Below, piece after piece: positions 1 to 9,052 of a stretch of 64,000 nt of DNA. Under the pieces are notes generated by a model. It ran no database searches. It was not told the DNA's origin and saw nothing but the letters and a program-made list of their open reading frames with translations. The DNA is from Rhizobiaceae bacterium. GTDB taxonomy: Bacteria > Pseudomonadota > Alphaproteobacteria > Rhizobiales > Rhizobiaceae. A program made the translations under genes and the position numbers. Position 1 is the stretch's first letter. The number at the start of each line of letters is the position of its first letter. The DNA lies in assembly GCA_017643495.1 (NCBI GenBank), contig JAEPNK010000002.1, forward strand, positions 930,001 through 994,000, given 5' to 3'.

Positions 1-450
1 CCTGTCGACGGTGTCGAGCGTGCTCCTGTCTATTGTGGCAACTACACCTGACGGTGTTGCCCAGGCGGCCAGATTAGCAGCAACAGGCAATCCGTAACGA
101 TAAAGTCCGAACACGACTGCGACAGTAGCAAGGCAGGCAAAGACGATGAACTTCCAGGAAGCCTCCCAACGACTCATCCGGCTGAAAAAACTCAGTTCCC
201 TGTGAAATGCTCGGTCAACCGCATCATTGTCCGGGCACTCAAAGACGCTGCCGTCTTCAAACAGTATCTTTCTTGGAACATTTCCCAGCCGGTCGCCAAG
301 TTCGGCAAATTCAGGCATGTGTGTCTGCCCGGTTTCCGGGATCGTCACAACCAGACTGCCGTCACGCATTTCAAGACTTGCAGGATGGCTGAAGGAACTC
401 TCGGGGACGAAATACCGCCCCTCCAGTTTTCCTTCAAATCCTGCAGCCAT
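1..450 (-). CDS. M48-family metallopeptidase, N-terminal part (cut by window edge)
   Basis: Reading the minus strand from the ATG at 450 gives an open frame that runs off the window start, beginning MAAGFEGKLEGRYFVPESSF. Roughly residues 1-85 look like the small soluble N-terminal domain often placed ahead of M48 zinc peptidases. A hydrophobic segment follows (around residues 98-125), then the sequence leaves the window before any HExxH motif could appear. The family assignment therefore rests on the N-terminal pattern and on the neighbour: DUF898 genes commonly sit directly upstream of M48 peptidase genes. The stop of the DUF898 gene lies 2 bp upstream, so the two are surely co-transcribed. 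The peptidase identity is inference; the open frame is seen. Confidence 0.6.
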   Translation of the reverse strand, partial: MAAGFEGKLEGRYFVPESSFSHPASLEMRDGSLVVTIPETGQTHMPEFAELGDRLGNVPRKILFEDGSVFECPDNDAVDRAFHRELSFFSRMSRWEASWKFIVFACLATVAVVFGLYRYGLPVAANLAAWATPSGVVATIDRSTLDTVDR

Positions 451-452
451 GA

Positions 453-1619
453 TCAAAGCCCGAAATCGATGCCGTCTATGTCAAGATACTCTGCCGCAGC
501 CACATTGCCCTGGGCTTCCTGATCCGCAGTAAAGCGGTCCAGACCGGTAGCTGATCGCACGGCTGTATGGCGGGCAAGGTATTTCCATGTGCGCACCGCT
601 GCCCACGGAATCATCAGGCCGATCGTGATGACGGATACGAACAGGTTTGAAACAAGCACCCAGGCATATCCATAACGCGGAACCGCAGAAAGCAACTGGT
701 GCTGACCGTCAATCGTGGTGGCATTGAAGGCGATGTTCCGCACGCCTGCCGAATAGGCAAGATACGCAACCAGCAATACAAGATAGACAAAAAAGGATGC
801 AATGCCGGCCATCACGCCGGCAATGTCGGACGCAGCATCAAGGCCCATCATCATGACAATCGGAACCGGCACGAACAGGGCCACGATAACCAGCAATGGC
901 AGCATGGAGAAACCAAGGTTGCGGTAAAGGGCAGACAGGGGAATTTCCGCGGAGAACCGGGAGCTTCCAAAACGCAACCCATTGGCGAGGTATGAATTGG
1001 CCTGCTTCGAGATATACGGCAAGAACAGTAGAAAGCCGATCAGGAACAACAGTCCCAGTATTGGCAATACGATCATCCCTGCTCCGCCCATTGCCTGCTG
1101 AAAGGAACCAAAGACAAACAATGCTGCCGTCCCGATAGTAACTGCAACAAACGGGACAATGAGTGGCAGCACGATAAAGACCCAAAGCGCCCTGCCATAA
1201 CTGCCGACAAAACCCAGCCGGATATTGCGGTAACTGGTCATCCGCGAGTTGAATTGCAGTGCCTTGTTTATCAGCCATGGCAGGCCAAGCAGATAAGGAA
1301 TCAACAGGACAAGGGCGAGAACTGGCACAAATTCGGCAACCACGTTGTAAGCGATCAGCAGCGAAATGGCGATGATGCGCCCGATCAGTATCTGGACCGG
1401 CTTTGCGTGATACTCGAAATTGTGTCCGTCGAGCCAGGTGTTCCCGTAAAAATAGCGCAAGCGGCGAACCTTGGCCCAGGCCGTATATATGCCCAGCGTA
1501 ATGATGCTCAGCAGAAGATTGACAATCCAGATGCCAAAATATTCTCGTGCATTTCCGCTGAAAGAAAATTCGTGGATTTTGTTTTCCGTTGCCGGATCAG
1601 GCATTGTTGCTTCTGTCAT
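453..1619 (-). CDS. DUF898 (YjgN-like) multi-pass membrane protein
   Basis: The 388-residue protein opens with a short soluble stretch and then the motif FSFSGNAREYFGIWIVNLLL, typical of DUF898/YjgN proteins. The pattern AWAKVRRLRYFYGNTWLDG is repeated in degenerate form near the C-terminus (PWAAVRTWKYLARHTAV), as the family usually shows an internal duplication. About eight to ten hydrophobic segments are visible. Its biochemical role is unknown in the family. It is followed after 2 bp by the putative M48 peptidase, which suggests a membrane quality-control or processing pair. The start at 1619 has a G-rich stretch (GTGGGGATAC) directly upstream. Confidence 0.85.
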   Translation of the reverse strand: MTEATMPDPATENKIHEFSFSGNAREYFGIWIVNLLLSIITLGIYTAWAKVRRLRYFYGNTWLDGHNFEYHAKPVQILIGRIIAISLLIAYNVVAEFVPVLALVLLIPYLLGLPWLINKALQFNSRMTSYRNIRLGFVGSYGRALWVFIVLPLIVPFVAVTIGTAALFVFGSFQQAMGGAGMIVLPILGLLFLIGFLLFLPYISKQANSYLANGLRFGSSRFSAEIPLSALYRNLGFSMLPLLVIVALFVPVPIVMMMGLDAASDIAGVMAGIASFFVYLVLLVAYLAYSAGVRNIAFNATTIDGQHQLLSAVPRYGYAWVLVSNLFVSVITIGLMIPWAAVRTWKYLARHTAVRSATGLDRFTADQEAQGNVAAAEYLDIDGIDFGL

Positions 1620-1709
1620 GTATCCCCACTTGCGGCTTAGACCGGTGTTTCCAAACTGCCCCGGTCAGACAATTCCACATAACCACGCAAAAGCAAAGCG
1701 GAACTGCCA

Positions 1710-2387
1710 TTACCAGTTCCAGCGCTCCCCATCAAAATTGATGAAGCTGCCATTGTCCTTGAAACCGGCTGATCCGATAACTTCCAGTATCCCGGCAGCA
1801 CTCTCTTCCGGCGCCTCATCTGCAGCGTCACCACCCATGTCTGTTCTGACCCATCCCGGATGCATGGCAATGCAGGTAATGCCATCGCCGGCAAACTCTT
1901 CCGACATGCCCTGTGTAATCCTGTTGAGCGCCGCCTTGGAGGAGCAATAGGCGGTTTTTCCGGCAGCAGAAACCCAGGTAAGGCCCAGCCGGGAGGATAT
2001 GTTGACAATACGGGGACTGTCACTTGCCCTGACGTTTTTCAGGAAAGCCTGAACAATACGGACCGGCGAGATCACGTTGATCTCGTAAAGCTCCTGCAGG
2101 GCATCGCAATCGATCTCGGCTATTGGAAAATCCCGCGGACCGTAGACACCGGCATTGTTGACCAGAATGTCGACAGGGCCATCAAGAGTGCGGGCGGCTT
2201 GTTTTATTGCCTTCCCGTCAGTCACATCAAATTCCAACACGGTAATTTGCGGCAACCGCTCCTTCAGCGACTTCGCCGCATCTTTGGTCCTGACCGACCC
2301 GACAACCTCCCATCCCTTGTCCAGGGCCTGTCTTGCCAGTTCAAACCCGATGCCGCGCCCGGCACCTGTCACAAGTATTCTGGTCAT
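1710..2387 (-). CDS. SDR-family oxidoreductase
   Basis: This is a classical short-chain dehydrogenase/reductase of 225 residues, a little short for the family (about 250). The cofactor motif TGAGRGIG is at residues 7-14, NNAG at 77-80, and the catalytic Ser is around 131 with Tyr147 and Lys151 (YCSSK). The substrate cannot be read from the sequence. The start at 2387 is preceded by GAGGAGAG. That ribosome-binding region and the first four codons are tandemly duplicated immediately upstream (see the 26-bp repeat). Its neighbours are an independent oxidoreductase upstream and the DUF898 gene downstream, on the same strand. Confidence 0.88.
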   Translation of the reverse strand: MTRILVTGAGRGIGFELARQALDKGWEVVGSVRTKDAAKSLKERLPQITVLEFDVTDGKAIKQAARTLDGPVDILVNNAGVYGPRDFPIAEIDCDALQELYEINVISPVRIVQAFLKNVRASDSPRIVNISSRLGLTWVSAAGKTAYCSSKAALNRITQGMSEEFAGDGITCIAMHPGWVRTDMGGDAADEAPEESAAGILEVIGSAGFKDNGSFINFDGERWNW

Positions 2388-2437
2388 GCTCTCTCCTCAA
2401 TTATTCTGGTCATGCTCTCTCCTCAATTATTCTGGTC
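2376..2437. repeat. 26-bp tandem repeat (about 2.4 copies) over the SDR start
   Basis: A 26-bp unit starting TATTCTGGTC begins at 2376, 2402 and, partially, 2428. The two full copies are identical. Each copy carries, on the minus strand, a GAGGAGAG ribosome-binding site followed by ATGACCAGAATA, so the SDR start signal is present twice. The third, partial copy keeps only the ten-base GACCAGAATA part. Confidence 0.95.
2384..2413 (-). CDS. possible 9-codon leader peptide made by the duplication
   Basis: The upstream copy of the duplicated start region gives ATG at 2413 and reads MTRIIEERA before a TGA stop at 2384-2386. That stop overlaps the SDR start as ATGA, the usual translational-coupling arrangement. 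The upstream ATG has its own GAGGAGAG only if the partial third copy is preceded by one; it is not, so initiation there may be weak. Whether it is translated is unknown. Confidence 0.3.
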   Translation of the reverse strand: MTRIIEERA

Positions 2438-2488
2438 TGCCCGCCATTCCCCAGAATGCCGGACCACAGTCATTTCTGGATATCATTT

Positions 2489-3811
2489 CTAGATGTCACG
2501 GCGCAGCTTCACGGCAGTTATGGTCTCGTCGACCTCAACATCATCCCAGAGAAGCACCTTGTCTTTCGCAACATCGCGCTTCATTTTCACACCGCCGGTA
2601 AGCCCGAGGGGCAACATGTTGCCCGAAATCGAGGCACTTGCCGGGCGCAACTGGCCGGCAACCGTGTAGCCCCCTTCCCCGTCCAGTATTTCACCGGCCT
2701 TCAGGTCGCGTTTGGAAACCGCCACAACATCGCCGATCATTTCGCGCGCCACCCCGGTGGATTCACCACGAAGGGCAACATTGGCGACAGACATGCCCAG
2801 TTCAAGCCCGATCAGGTGCCAGCGCTTGTACTGGCACATGTACCTGCCGCTATCGTCTGTTTTCACCTTGTATTCCGCAAAACACTTGCGCTGATACTCT
2901 GTCTCGGCCTCCACAACGACAAAGACCCCCATGCGGATATTGTAACCGTATTCGGATCCGTCATCGCGCAATCCGTTGATGACTTCCACCATGCCAGACT
3001 TTTCCAGAACACCACCATGCTGGCGGGGCCGCATCAGGCTGGGAATGTCGTCAATCGAACCCAGCGGATAGGTCAGGCCGTTTTCCGGGACATCCAGCCC
3101 GCAGGCATTGGCAATGGCGGCTGATTCAATGGCCGGTTTCGTGCCATCCAGAAACGAGTTGAACATTTTCGGGTTGAGTCGTCCGGCTTCCACCTGCTCC
3201 AGCGTCAGTCCCCAGTGGTTCCATACCGTGTCCGGTGTCGAGAACCGGTAATCGGGATGCCACTTGTGTCCGCGACCGGCGGCTGCCACCTTGAAACCGC
3301 AGGTCCGCGCCCAGTCGACCAGTTCACAGGTCATGGCGGGCTGGTCTCCATAGGCCATCGAATAGATCACGCCTGCCGATTTTGCCAGGCTTGCCAGCTT
3401 GATGCCGCAAAATGAATCGAGTTCTACCGTGGCGCTGACAACGTGTTTGCCATTGTTGAAAGCTGCAAGAATGTGGTCTGCAGCAACGATCGGGTTGCCG
3501 GTAGCCTCGACAATGATGTCGATGACCGGATGGGTAACCAGCTCCTCGTAGCTGTCGCAAACATAAGTGGTGCCGTGCTTGAGTGCTTCATCAAAGCTTG
3601 ATGCACCAAACTTGGCTTCGTTCCAGTGCGAATTGAGAAGGTTGGATTTTGCCTGTTTTACATTGAGATCGGCAATGCCGATGACATGAATGCCCGGAAT
3701 GAGTGCAGCCTGGCTGAGAAACATCGAGCCGAACTTTCCGGCTCCGATCACGCCGACACGGATCAGCTTTCGCTGGGCAGAAAGTTTCAAGAGCTGTTCG
3801 TGCAATGACAT
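2489..3811 (-). CDS. NAD(P)-binding oxidoreductase with C-terminal SAF-type domain
   Basis: The 440-residue protein has an N-terminal Rossmann fold with VGVIGAGKFGSMFL at about residues 17-30, the GxGxxG signature of Gfo/Idh/MocA and homoserine-dehydrogenase-like enzymes. The C-terminal third (KRDLKAGEILDGEGGYTVAG and after) has the SAF/antifreeze-like pattern found in a family of homoserine-dehydrogenase-related oxidoreductases used in sugar-acid or polyol catabolism. The substrate is not known. The start at 3811 has GGAGGAG about ten bases upstream. The gene points away from the restriction-modification island that begins about 285 bp upstream. Confidence 0.75.
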   Translation of the reverse strand: MSLHEQLLKLSAQRKLIRVGVIGAGKFGSMFLSQAALIPGIHVIGIADLNVKQAKSNLLNSHWNEAKFGASSFDEALKHGTTYVCDSYEELVTHPVIDIIVEATGNPIVAADHILAAFNNGKHVVSATVELDSFCGIKLASLAKSAGVIYSMAYGDQPAMTCELVDWARTCGFKVAAAGRGHKWHPDYRFSTPDTVWNHWGLTLEQVEAGRLNPKMFNSFLDGTKPAIESAAIANACGLDVPENGLTYPLGSIDDIPSLMRPRQHGGVLEKSGMVEVINGLRDDGSEYGYNIRMGVFVVVEAETEYQRKCFAEYKVKTDDSGRYMCQYKRWHLIGLELGMSVANVALRGESTGVAREMIGDVVAVSKRDLKAGEILDGEGGYTVAGQLRPASASISGNMLPLGLTGGVKMKRDVAKDKVLLWDDVEVDETITAVKLRRDI

Positions 3812-4096
3812 GGGATGTATTCTCCTCCAGATATCGGTTTGATGTCATTTCGCCTCATCCGATACCAATCACAATACCTGGATCAAGGCTTGGACTAACC
3901 ATTACATTTCTTTGGGCGATGCATCTATTCACGCTACTCAGTTTTCATTACCATTTGTACTTTTTTCGCATGTATCATGATTAACAAAGCCTTATTTCTT
4001 TGGATGATACAAAAACCAATAGACAACGAACTAAGAATCCATTCACACTTGACAAACGAGCATTGTTCCGCTTTTGTTCTTGTCCTGAGGAAGATT
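3812..4096. other. AT-rich intergenic region upstream of the R-M island
   Basis: No gene is supported here. Base composition becomes clearly AT-rich from about 3900, marking the left side of the restriction-modification island. A TTGACA hexamer lies at 4049-4054, but no good -10 box follows at normal spacing, so a promoter is only suggested. The open frame continues upstream of the methyltransferase start at 4097 to an ATG at 3977, but those 40 residues do not resemble the family. Confidence 0.5.
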
Positions 4097-4741
4097 ATGA
4101 TGAACGCCGAAACAAACAATCCGGCAGTCGAATTACTTCGATCTCTTGCCGGACAGAAATTTCAAACAATTATGGCTGACCCACCATGGCGGTTCCAGAA
4201 CCGAACCGGAAAAGTTGCGCCCGAGCACGCCCGACTAAGCCGATATGGTACCATGGACTTGAATGCAATTTGCACTCTGCCCGTTAACCAAATTGTTGAA
4301 GAACCGGCTCATCTTTATTTGTGGGTTCCCAACGCTCTATTACCAGAAGGATTAAAGGTGATGGAAGCTTGGGGTTTCAATTACAAATCCAATATTATCT
4401 GGCACAAAATACGCAAAGATGGGGGCTCTGATGGCCGCGGTGTAGGGTTCTATTTCCGCAATGTGACCGAGATTCTGCTCTTCGGTGTACGTGGCAAAAA
4501 TGCCCGAACACTGCCACCAGGGCGCAGTCAAGTGAACATGATACAGTCTCGCAAGCGTGAACACTCGCGAAAACCTGACGAACAATATACTCTGATAGAA
4601 GATTGTTCACCGGGGCCATATCTTGAATTATTTGCGAGAGGTACCAGACCTGGTTGGACATATTGGGGAAATCAGGCTGACGACAATTATGAACCGAGTT
4701 GGCCAACTTACTCGTATAATTCGGCTATGGCAGCTGAATGA
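4097..4741 (+). CDS. MT-A70-family adenine-N6 DNA methyltransferase of a type II R-M system
   Basis: The catalytic motif DPPW is clear in the segment IMADPPWRFQNRTG near residue 27, followed by LYLWVPNALLP and a C-terminal EDCSPGPYLELFARGTRPGW segment containing the usual AdoMet-binding ELFAR. This architecture is that of MT-A70-like enzymes that methylate adenine at N6. I place the start at 4097 (AGGAAGATT before ATGATG), giving 214 residues; an in-frame ATG at 3977 is possible but adds an unlike tail. The stop overlaps the next ATG (ATGA), coupling it to the endonuclease and marking it as the protecting enzyme. Its GC content is far below that of its neighbours, suggesting horizontal acquisition. 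Confidence 0.88.
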   Translation: MMNAETNNPAVELLRSLAGQKFQTIMADPPWRFQNRTGKVAPEHARLSRYGTMDLNAICTLPVNQIVEEPAHLYLWVPNALLPEGLKVMEAWGFNYKSNIIWHKIRKDGGSDGRGVGFYFRNVTEILLFGVRGKNARTLPPGRSQVNMIQSRKREHSRKPDEQYTLIEDCSPGPYLELFARGTRPGWTYWGNQADDNYEPSWPTYSYNSAMAAE

Positions 4742-5343
4742 AGTTAATTGCTGATGAAAGTCTAATTCCTGGTTGGCAGTGTTATAACTGGCGAAATGCA
4801 CGTGTCATATTGGAAAATAGCTTCCAGAATGAATGGAAAGATATAATTGAGATCTTAAATAGTTTTCGAATTCGTCATTCGGATCTTGCAGCCAAAGGTC
4901 GAGGAAATAAGACAGCGATGTCAGCCAACATTGACGGGCAATTTTATTCAAGAGGCTGGCAGGAAAAACAGTTTAGAACTGCTGTCAAGATAGATGATGA
5001 CCTTCGCGAGACACCTACCCATGATATTGATTGCTTTAAAAACAAGGTCGCTCTTGAGCTTGAGTGGAACAATAAAGACCCATTTTACGACCGAGACTTG
5101 AACAATTTTCGCTTGTTGTATGACCTCGGCGCCGCAGATGTCGGAGTTATGGTAACAAGAGCAACTAGCTTGATGCGCTGGCTGACTGACAATCATAAAC
5201 GATTTGGCAAAGCATCTGGTACTTATGGCTCATCCACTACTCATTTCGATAAACTAGAACCCCGAATCCTTGGTGGCGGCGCGGGCGGTTGTCCGGTTTT
5301 TGTTTTAGCGATGACCGAACAACTATATTACGATGATCGGTAA
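4738..5343 (+). CDS. BglII/BstYI-like type II restriction endonuclease
   Basis: The 201-residue protein contains the core segment VALELEWNNKDPFYDRDL and later LLYDLGAADVGVMVTRA, which I recognise as the BglII/BstYI endonuclease family. The candidate catalytic residues are Asp98, Glu107 and Glu109. Their spacing (D-x8-E-x-E) matches the Asp84/Glu93/Gln95 geometry known for BglII. If specificity follows the family, it would cut around GATC (AGATCT or RGATCY); that is inference. It overlaps the methyltransferase gene by 4 bp. Sampled lines run about 30-40% GC. The stop is 2 bp from the convergent ettA stop, within the palindrome CGGTAAGATTACCG. Confidence 0.85.
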   Translation: MKLIADESLIPGWQCYNWRNARVILENSFQNEWKDIIEILNSFRIRHSDLAAKGRGNKTAMSANIDGQFYSRGWQEKQFRTAVKIDDDLRETPTHDIDCFKNKVALELEWNNKDPFYDRDLNNFRLLYDLGAADVGVMVTRATSLMRWLTDNHKRFGKASGTYGSSTTHFDKLEPRILGGGAGGCPVFVLAMTEQLYYDDR

Positions 5344-5345
5344 GA

Positions 5346-6995
5346 TTACCGCGTCAGTCGCTTGTACGTCACCCGCTTCGGATTCACAGCTTCCGGTCCC
5401 AGCCTTCTGATCTTGTCCTGTTCGTAGTCCTCGAAATTGCCTTCGAACCATTCGACATGGCTGTCGCCTTCGAATGCGAGGATGTGGGTTGCCAGGCGGT
5501 CGAGGAACATCCGGTCGTGCGAGATGATAACGGCGCAACCGGCGAAATTTTCGAGCGCATCTTCAAGCGCGGCGAGCGTCTCGGTGTCAAGGTCGTTGGT
5601 CGGTTCGTCGAGCAGGATGACATTGCCGCCGGACTTCAGCATCTTGGCCAGGTGAACGCGGTTGCGCTGACCGCCCGAAAGCGTGCCAACCTTCTGCTGC
5701 TGGTCACCACCCTTGAAATTGAAGGATGAACAATAAGCCCGGCTGTTCACTTCGTGCTTGCCGAGTTTGATGATGTCATTGCCACCGGAAATTTCTTCCC
5801 AGACAGTCTTGCTGCCATCAAGTGCATCGCGACTCTGGTCGACATAACCAAGATCGACCGTATCACCGACGCGTATGTCGCCACTATCGGGCTGCTCCTG
5901 ACCGGTTATCATCCGGAACAATGTGGTTTTACCGGCACCGTTCGGCCCGATGACACCAACAATGCCACCCGGCGGCAGTTTGAAATCGAGATCATCAATC
6001 AACAGCCGGTCGCCATAGCCCTTGGAAAGGTTTTCCGCCTCGATCACGACATCGCCAAGCCGCTCCCCGACCGGAATGATGATCTGCGCGTTTTGTGGCG
6101 TGCGCTCGCTCGCAGCCTTGACCAGTTCGTCATAGGCACGAATACGGGCCTTGGATTTTGCCTGACGGGCTTTCGGGCTTGAATTGATCCAGCCTGCCTC
6201 CGCTGCAATGGCACGCTGGCGGGCTGCTTCCTCGCGCCCTTCCTGCTGCATGCGCTTTGCCTTCTTCTCCAGATAGGCGGTATAATTGCCTTCATACGGA
6301 ATGCCGCGCCCCCGGTCGAGTTCGAGGATCCAGCCCGTTACATTGTCGAGGAAGTAGCGGTCGTGGGTAATCATCAGCACGGAACCCGGATATTCCCGCA
6401 AATGCTTTTCAAGCCATGCAATGGTTTCGGCATCAAGGTGGTTGGTCGGTTCGTCAAGCAACAGCAGGTCGGGCTGGGAAAGCAAGAGCTTGCACAGCGC
6501 AACGCGGCGTTTTTCACCGCCTGAAAGATCCTGGACACCGGAATCACCCGGCGGACAGCGCAATGCATCCATCGCCATTTCCACCTGGCTGTCGAGGTCC
6601 CACAGGTTTTGCGAATCGATAATGTCCTGGAGTTTTGCGCCCTCGTCCGCCGTTTCGTCGGAATAGTTCATCATCAACTCGTTGTAACGGTCAAGAATGG
6701 CCTTTTTCTCGGCAACACCCTCCATGACGTTTTCTGCAACGGTTTTCGATTCATCAAGCTGCGGTTCCTGTGGCAGGTATCCGCAACTGGCCCCTTCTGC
6801 CAGCCAGGCTTCACCGGTAAATTCCTTGTCGAGACCAGCCATGATGCGCAGGATGGTAGACTTGCCCGCGCCGTTGGGGCCGAGAATGCCGATTTTGGCA
6901 TCCGGGTAGAACGACAGGTGAATGTCCTCCAGCACCTTCTTGTTGCCATAGGATTTGGAAAGTCCGGACATGTGATAGATGAACTGGCGGGCCAT
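5346..6995 (-). CDS. ettA: energy-dependent translational throttle protein EttA (ABC-F)
   Basis: This is a soluble protein with two ABC ATPase domains and no membrane segments. The first Walker A is GPNGAGKST, with signature [15 protein letters not shown] and [12 protein letters not shown]. The second half carries [20 protein letters not shown] and [11 protein letters not shown]. EttA binds the ribosomal E site and gates the first elongation steps according to the ATP/ADP ratio. I choose the start at 6995 ([17 protein letters not shown]), which matches the conserved family N-terminus and gives 549 residues; an upstream in-frame ATG at 7025 adds ten atypical residues. It is transcribed alone and converges on the R-M island. 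Confidence 0.95.
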   Translation of the reverse strand: MARQFIYHMSGLSKSYGNKKVLEDIHLSFYPDAKIGILGPNGAGKSTILRIMAGLDKEFTGEAWLAEGASCGYLPQEPQLDESKTVAENVMEGVAEKKAILDRYNELMMNYSDETADEGAKLQDIIDSQNLWDLDSQVEMAMDALRCPPGDSGVQDLSGGEKRRVALCKLLLSQPDLLLLDEPTNHLDAETIAWLEKHLREYPGSVLMITHDRYFLDNVTGWILELDRGRGIPYEGNYTAYLEKKAKRMQQEGREEAARQRAIAAEAGWINSSPKARQAKSKARIRAYDELVKAASERTPQNAQIIIPVGERLGDVVIEAENLSKGYGDRLLIDDLDFKLPPGGIVGVIGPNGAGKTTLFRMITGQEQPDSGDIRVGDTVDLGYVDQSRDALDGSKTVWEEISGGNDIIKLGKHEVNSRAYCSSFNFKGGDQQQKVGTLSGGQRNRVHLAKMLKSGGNVILLDEPTNDLDTETLAALEDALENFAGCAVIISHDRMFLDRLATHILAFEGDSHVEWFEGNFEDYEQDKIRRLGPEAVNPKRVTYKRLTR

Positions 6996-7103
6996 GTGGG
7001 CAGCACTCCGTGATTGGAACTTCAAAAGTCGAAGGGGATTGGAAAACCAGTCCGTGTTTATCGCAGCGCATGACCGAATACAAGGCGTCAGAAACGGCCA
7101 CTT

Positions 7104-8816
7104 CTATTCTTCAAACGGTGCCGTCCGGCTGATGAGAAAAGCCTGTTTTCCCTCGATCAGCCCGGCCGGCATGTAAATGCCGAATTCACCAAGAAGCGGA
7201 TAATCCTGCAGGGTGGAAACATCAACCGCCTCGATACTGTATCGCTCACGTTTGAATGTTCCGGTCTGCGATTGTTGTTGCAATCGCTCAAGAAAATTCG
7301 CCTCAAAGACAATTGCCCCGTCAAAATCGGCACTTTGCAGGGCAGCGCCGGTGAAATCCGTTTCCACAAGAATGGCATTGCGGAAGGTGGATGCAGGAAT
7401 GCTTGCATTGACAAATCTGGTCCGGGCAAGAACTGCCCCGTCGAAATTCGGTGCGATACCCTGTGTACCTTCGAACGTGCAGTCGAAAACCACGGAACCG
7501 GAAAGATCAAGGCCGCTTGTGCGCGTTGCCATGAAGAACGGATCATCAGCTTTGCGGAACAGTCCGGGCGCATCGCTGGCCCGGTGACCGGCAAAGTCAA
7601 CGCGTGTCAGCTTGCCGCCACGAAGGCGCATGTTGTCCAGCGCAGCAGCGGAAAAATCCACATCGACCATGTCCGTGCTGCCAAAATCGGAAAATTGCAG
7701 ATTGGCATGCTGGAAACTCATCGAGATGATTTGCGGCATGCTGACTTCCGCATAGGAAAAATCCGCACCGAAGAAAGACAGCAGTTCAGTCTCCCGGATG
7801 TTGAAATTGTGCAAGGCACCGATGATCGCCCCGCGCTCGGGGCTCAGTGGCCTGTCAATCAGCCCGAAACTCTGCTTCTTTTGGCCAAGCCCCAGCAATT
7901 GGGCAGTCTTGGGCAAATCATCGCGACGGCGAAATGCCGCCTCGTTCATCTGGTTCTGGTTGAAGACATTGGGTGTATCGGATTTCAGGTAGCGATATGG
8001 GCGCACCGTATTGGTGATGGTGATCAGCTGGTTTCTGAGTGAAAGCGAAATGTCCTCAAGCCTGAAACGTCCGTTGCCACTGAAATTGCCTTCATCATGC
8101 AAGGCCTGGATTTCTTCGCCGAGTTTCGCAGACGCAGCCACAATGTCTGGCAGGATATTGGCGCTTCGGTCACTGTCCTTGAGTTGGGCATCCGTCTGCA
8201 GCAATTCAATCTGGGTATCAATCCGTGCATTCTGCTCGGACAGCAATTGCGTCTGGGTGACAAGGTTTTTGCCTTGCTCCTTGAGCAACTCGTTTTGCTG
8301 GAAGAGCAGCGCTGAACCGGCAAGTGCTGCGATTGCCGCAATCATGCCGGTAATCGAGGCAATCAGCCAGCGCCTTGTCGCAAGCCAAGCATAGCGGGCA
8401 AGAACAAGCTCGGCCAGTGAACGCGCTGCATAGGTCGCCCTCGGAACGTCTTTTTCGGCCGCATGTCGCGCCACATCGGAAAGCGGCGCTGCAATGCGTT
8501 CGATCTCCAGTTCGGTTCGGCGGAAAACCTTTTGCCAGATCGAGCGGCGCAACAATACGAGCAGGACAAACAGGGCAACAAGGAACAGCACGAGGCCAAA
8601 CATTGCGCTGAAAATGACGCTGGCATTGTCGGCAAACAATTCCAGCCCGAAAGTTGCCAGAACCGCACCGATCGCAAGACCGAGAATGAGCAGCAGAAAG
8701 CCAACTTCCAGCCCCGGACCCTTACCTGTTTTCCTTTCATCGCCGAGTACCGGCTCGATCAGGTCCTCCCCTTCAAGACCGCCCCCCGTACCGCTATCGG
8801 ATCCCGTCTCCGGCAT
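7104..8816 (-). CDS. membrane protein with pentapeptide repeats
   Basis: From the chosen start the protein has 570 residues. The first part holds two close hydrophobic segments (FLLLILGLAIGAVLATFGLE and the following leucine/valine-rich stretch), then another membrane segment around LIASITGMIAAIAALAGSAL. A heptad-like region (QNELLKEQGKNLVTQTQLL) suggests a coiled coil. The C-terminal half has A(D/N)LxF-type pentapeptide repeats, for example FQHANLQFSDFGSTDM and FTGAALQSADFDGAIVFEAN, which would form a quadrilateral beta helix on one side of the membrane. The start at 8816 follows GGGAGGGGCTTC; the open frame extends to 8951 without support. Its function is unknown. Confidence 0.8.
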   Translation of the reverse strand: MPETGSDSGTGGGLEGEDLIEPVLGDERKTGKGPGLEVGFLLLILGLAIGAVLATFGLELFADNASVIFSAMFGLVLFLVALFVLLVLLRRSIWQKVFRRTELEIERIAAPLSDVARHAAEKDVPRATYAARSLAELVLARYAWLATRRWLIASITGMIAAIAALAGSALLFQQNELLKEQGKNLVTQTQLLSEQNARIDTQIELLQTDAQLKDSDRSANILPDIVAASAKLGEEIQALHDEGNFSGNGRFRLEDISLSLRNQLITITNTVRPYRYLKSDTPNVFNQNQMNEAAFRRRDDLPKTAQLLGLGQKKQSFGLIDRPLSPERGAIIGALHNFNIRETELLSFFGADFSYAEVSMPQIISMSFQHANLQFSDFGSTDMVDVDFSAAALDNMRLRGGKLTRVDFAGHRASDAPGLFRKADDPFFMATRTSGLDLSGSVVFDCTFEGTQGIAPNFDGAVLARTRFVNASIPASTFRNAILVETDFTGAALQSADFDGAIVFEANFLERLQQQSQTGTFKRERYSIEAVDVSTLQDYPLLGEFGIYMPAGLIEGKQAFLISRTAPFEE

Positions 8817-9052
8817 GAAGCCCCTCCCGGTTGCATGATTGCCCTTCCTTTCCAGCCGGTCGTCATGATAGCCGAAAATACCGGTTTGGCCATATGCGCA
8901 TTGGCCATTCCATCCCTTGCTGCAAAAGGGCTGGCCGGGTTTGACAAACACTCGTTATGACCTTTTAGTGGGTTTGCAAACCGGGCAACCAAACTCGGGG
9001 CAAAAGGCAACTCCTTTTCCCGAATGTCGCCTGGCTGAGGGGTAAGGGGTTC

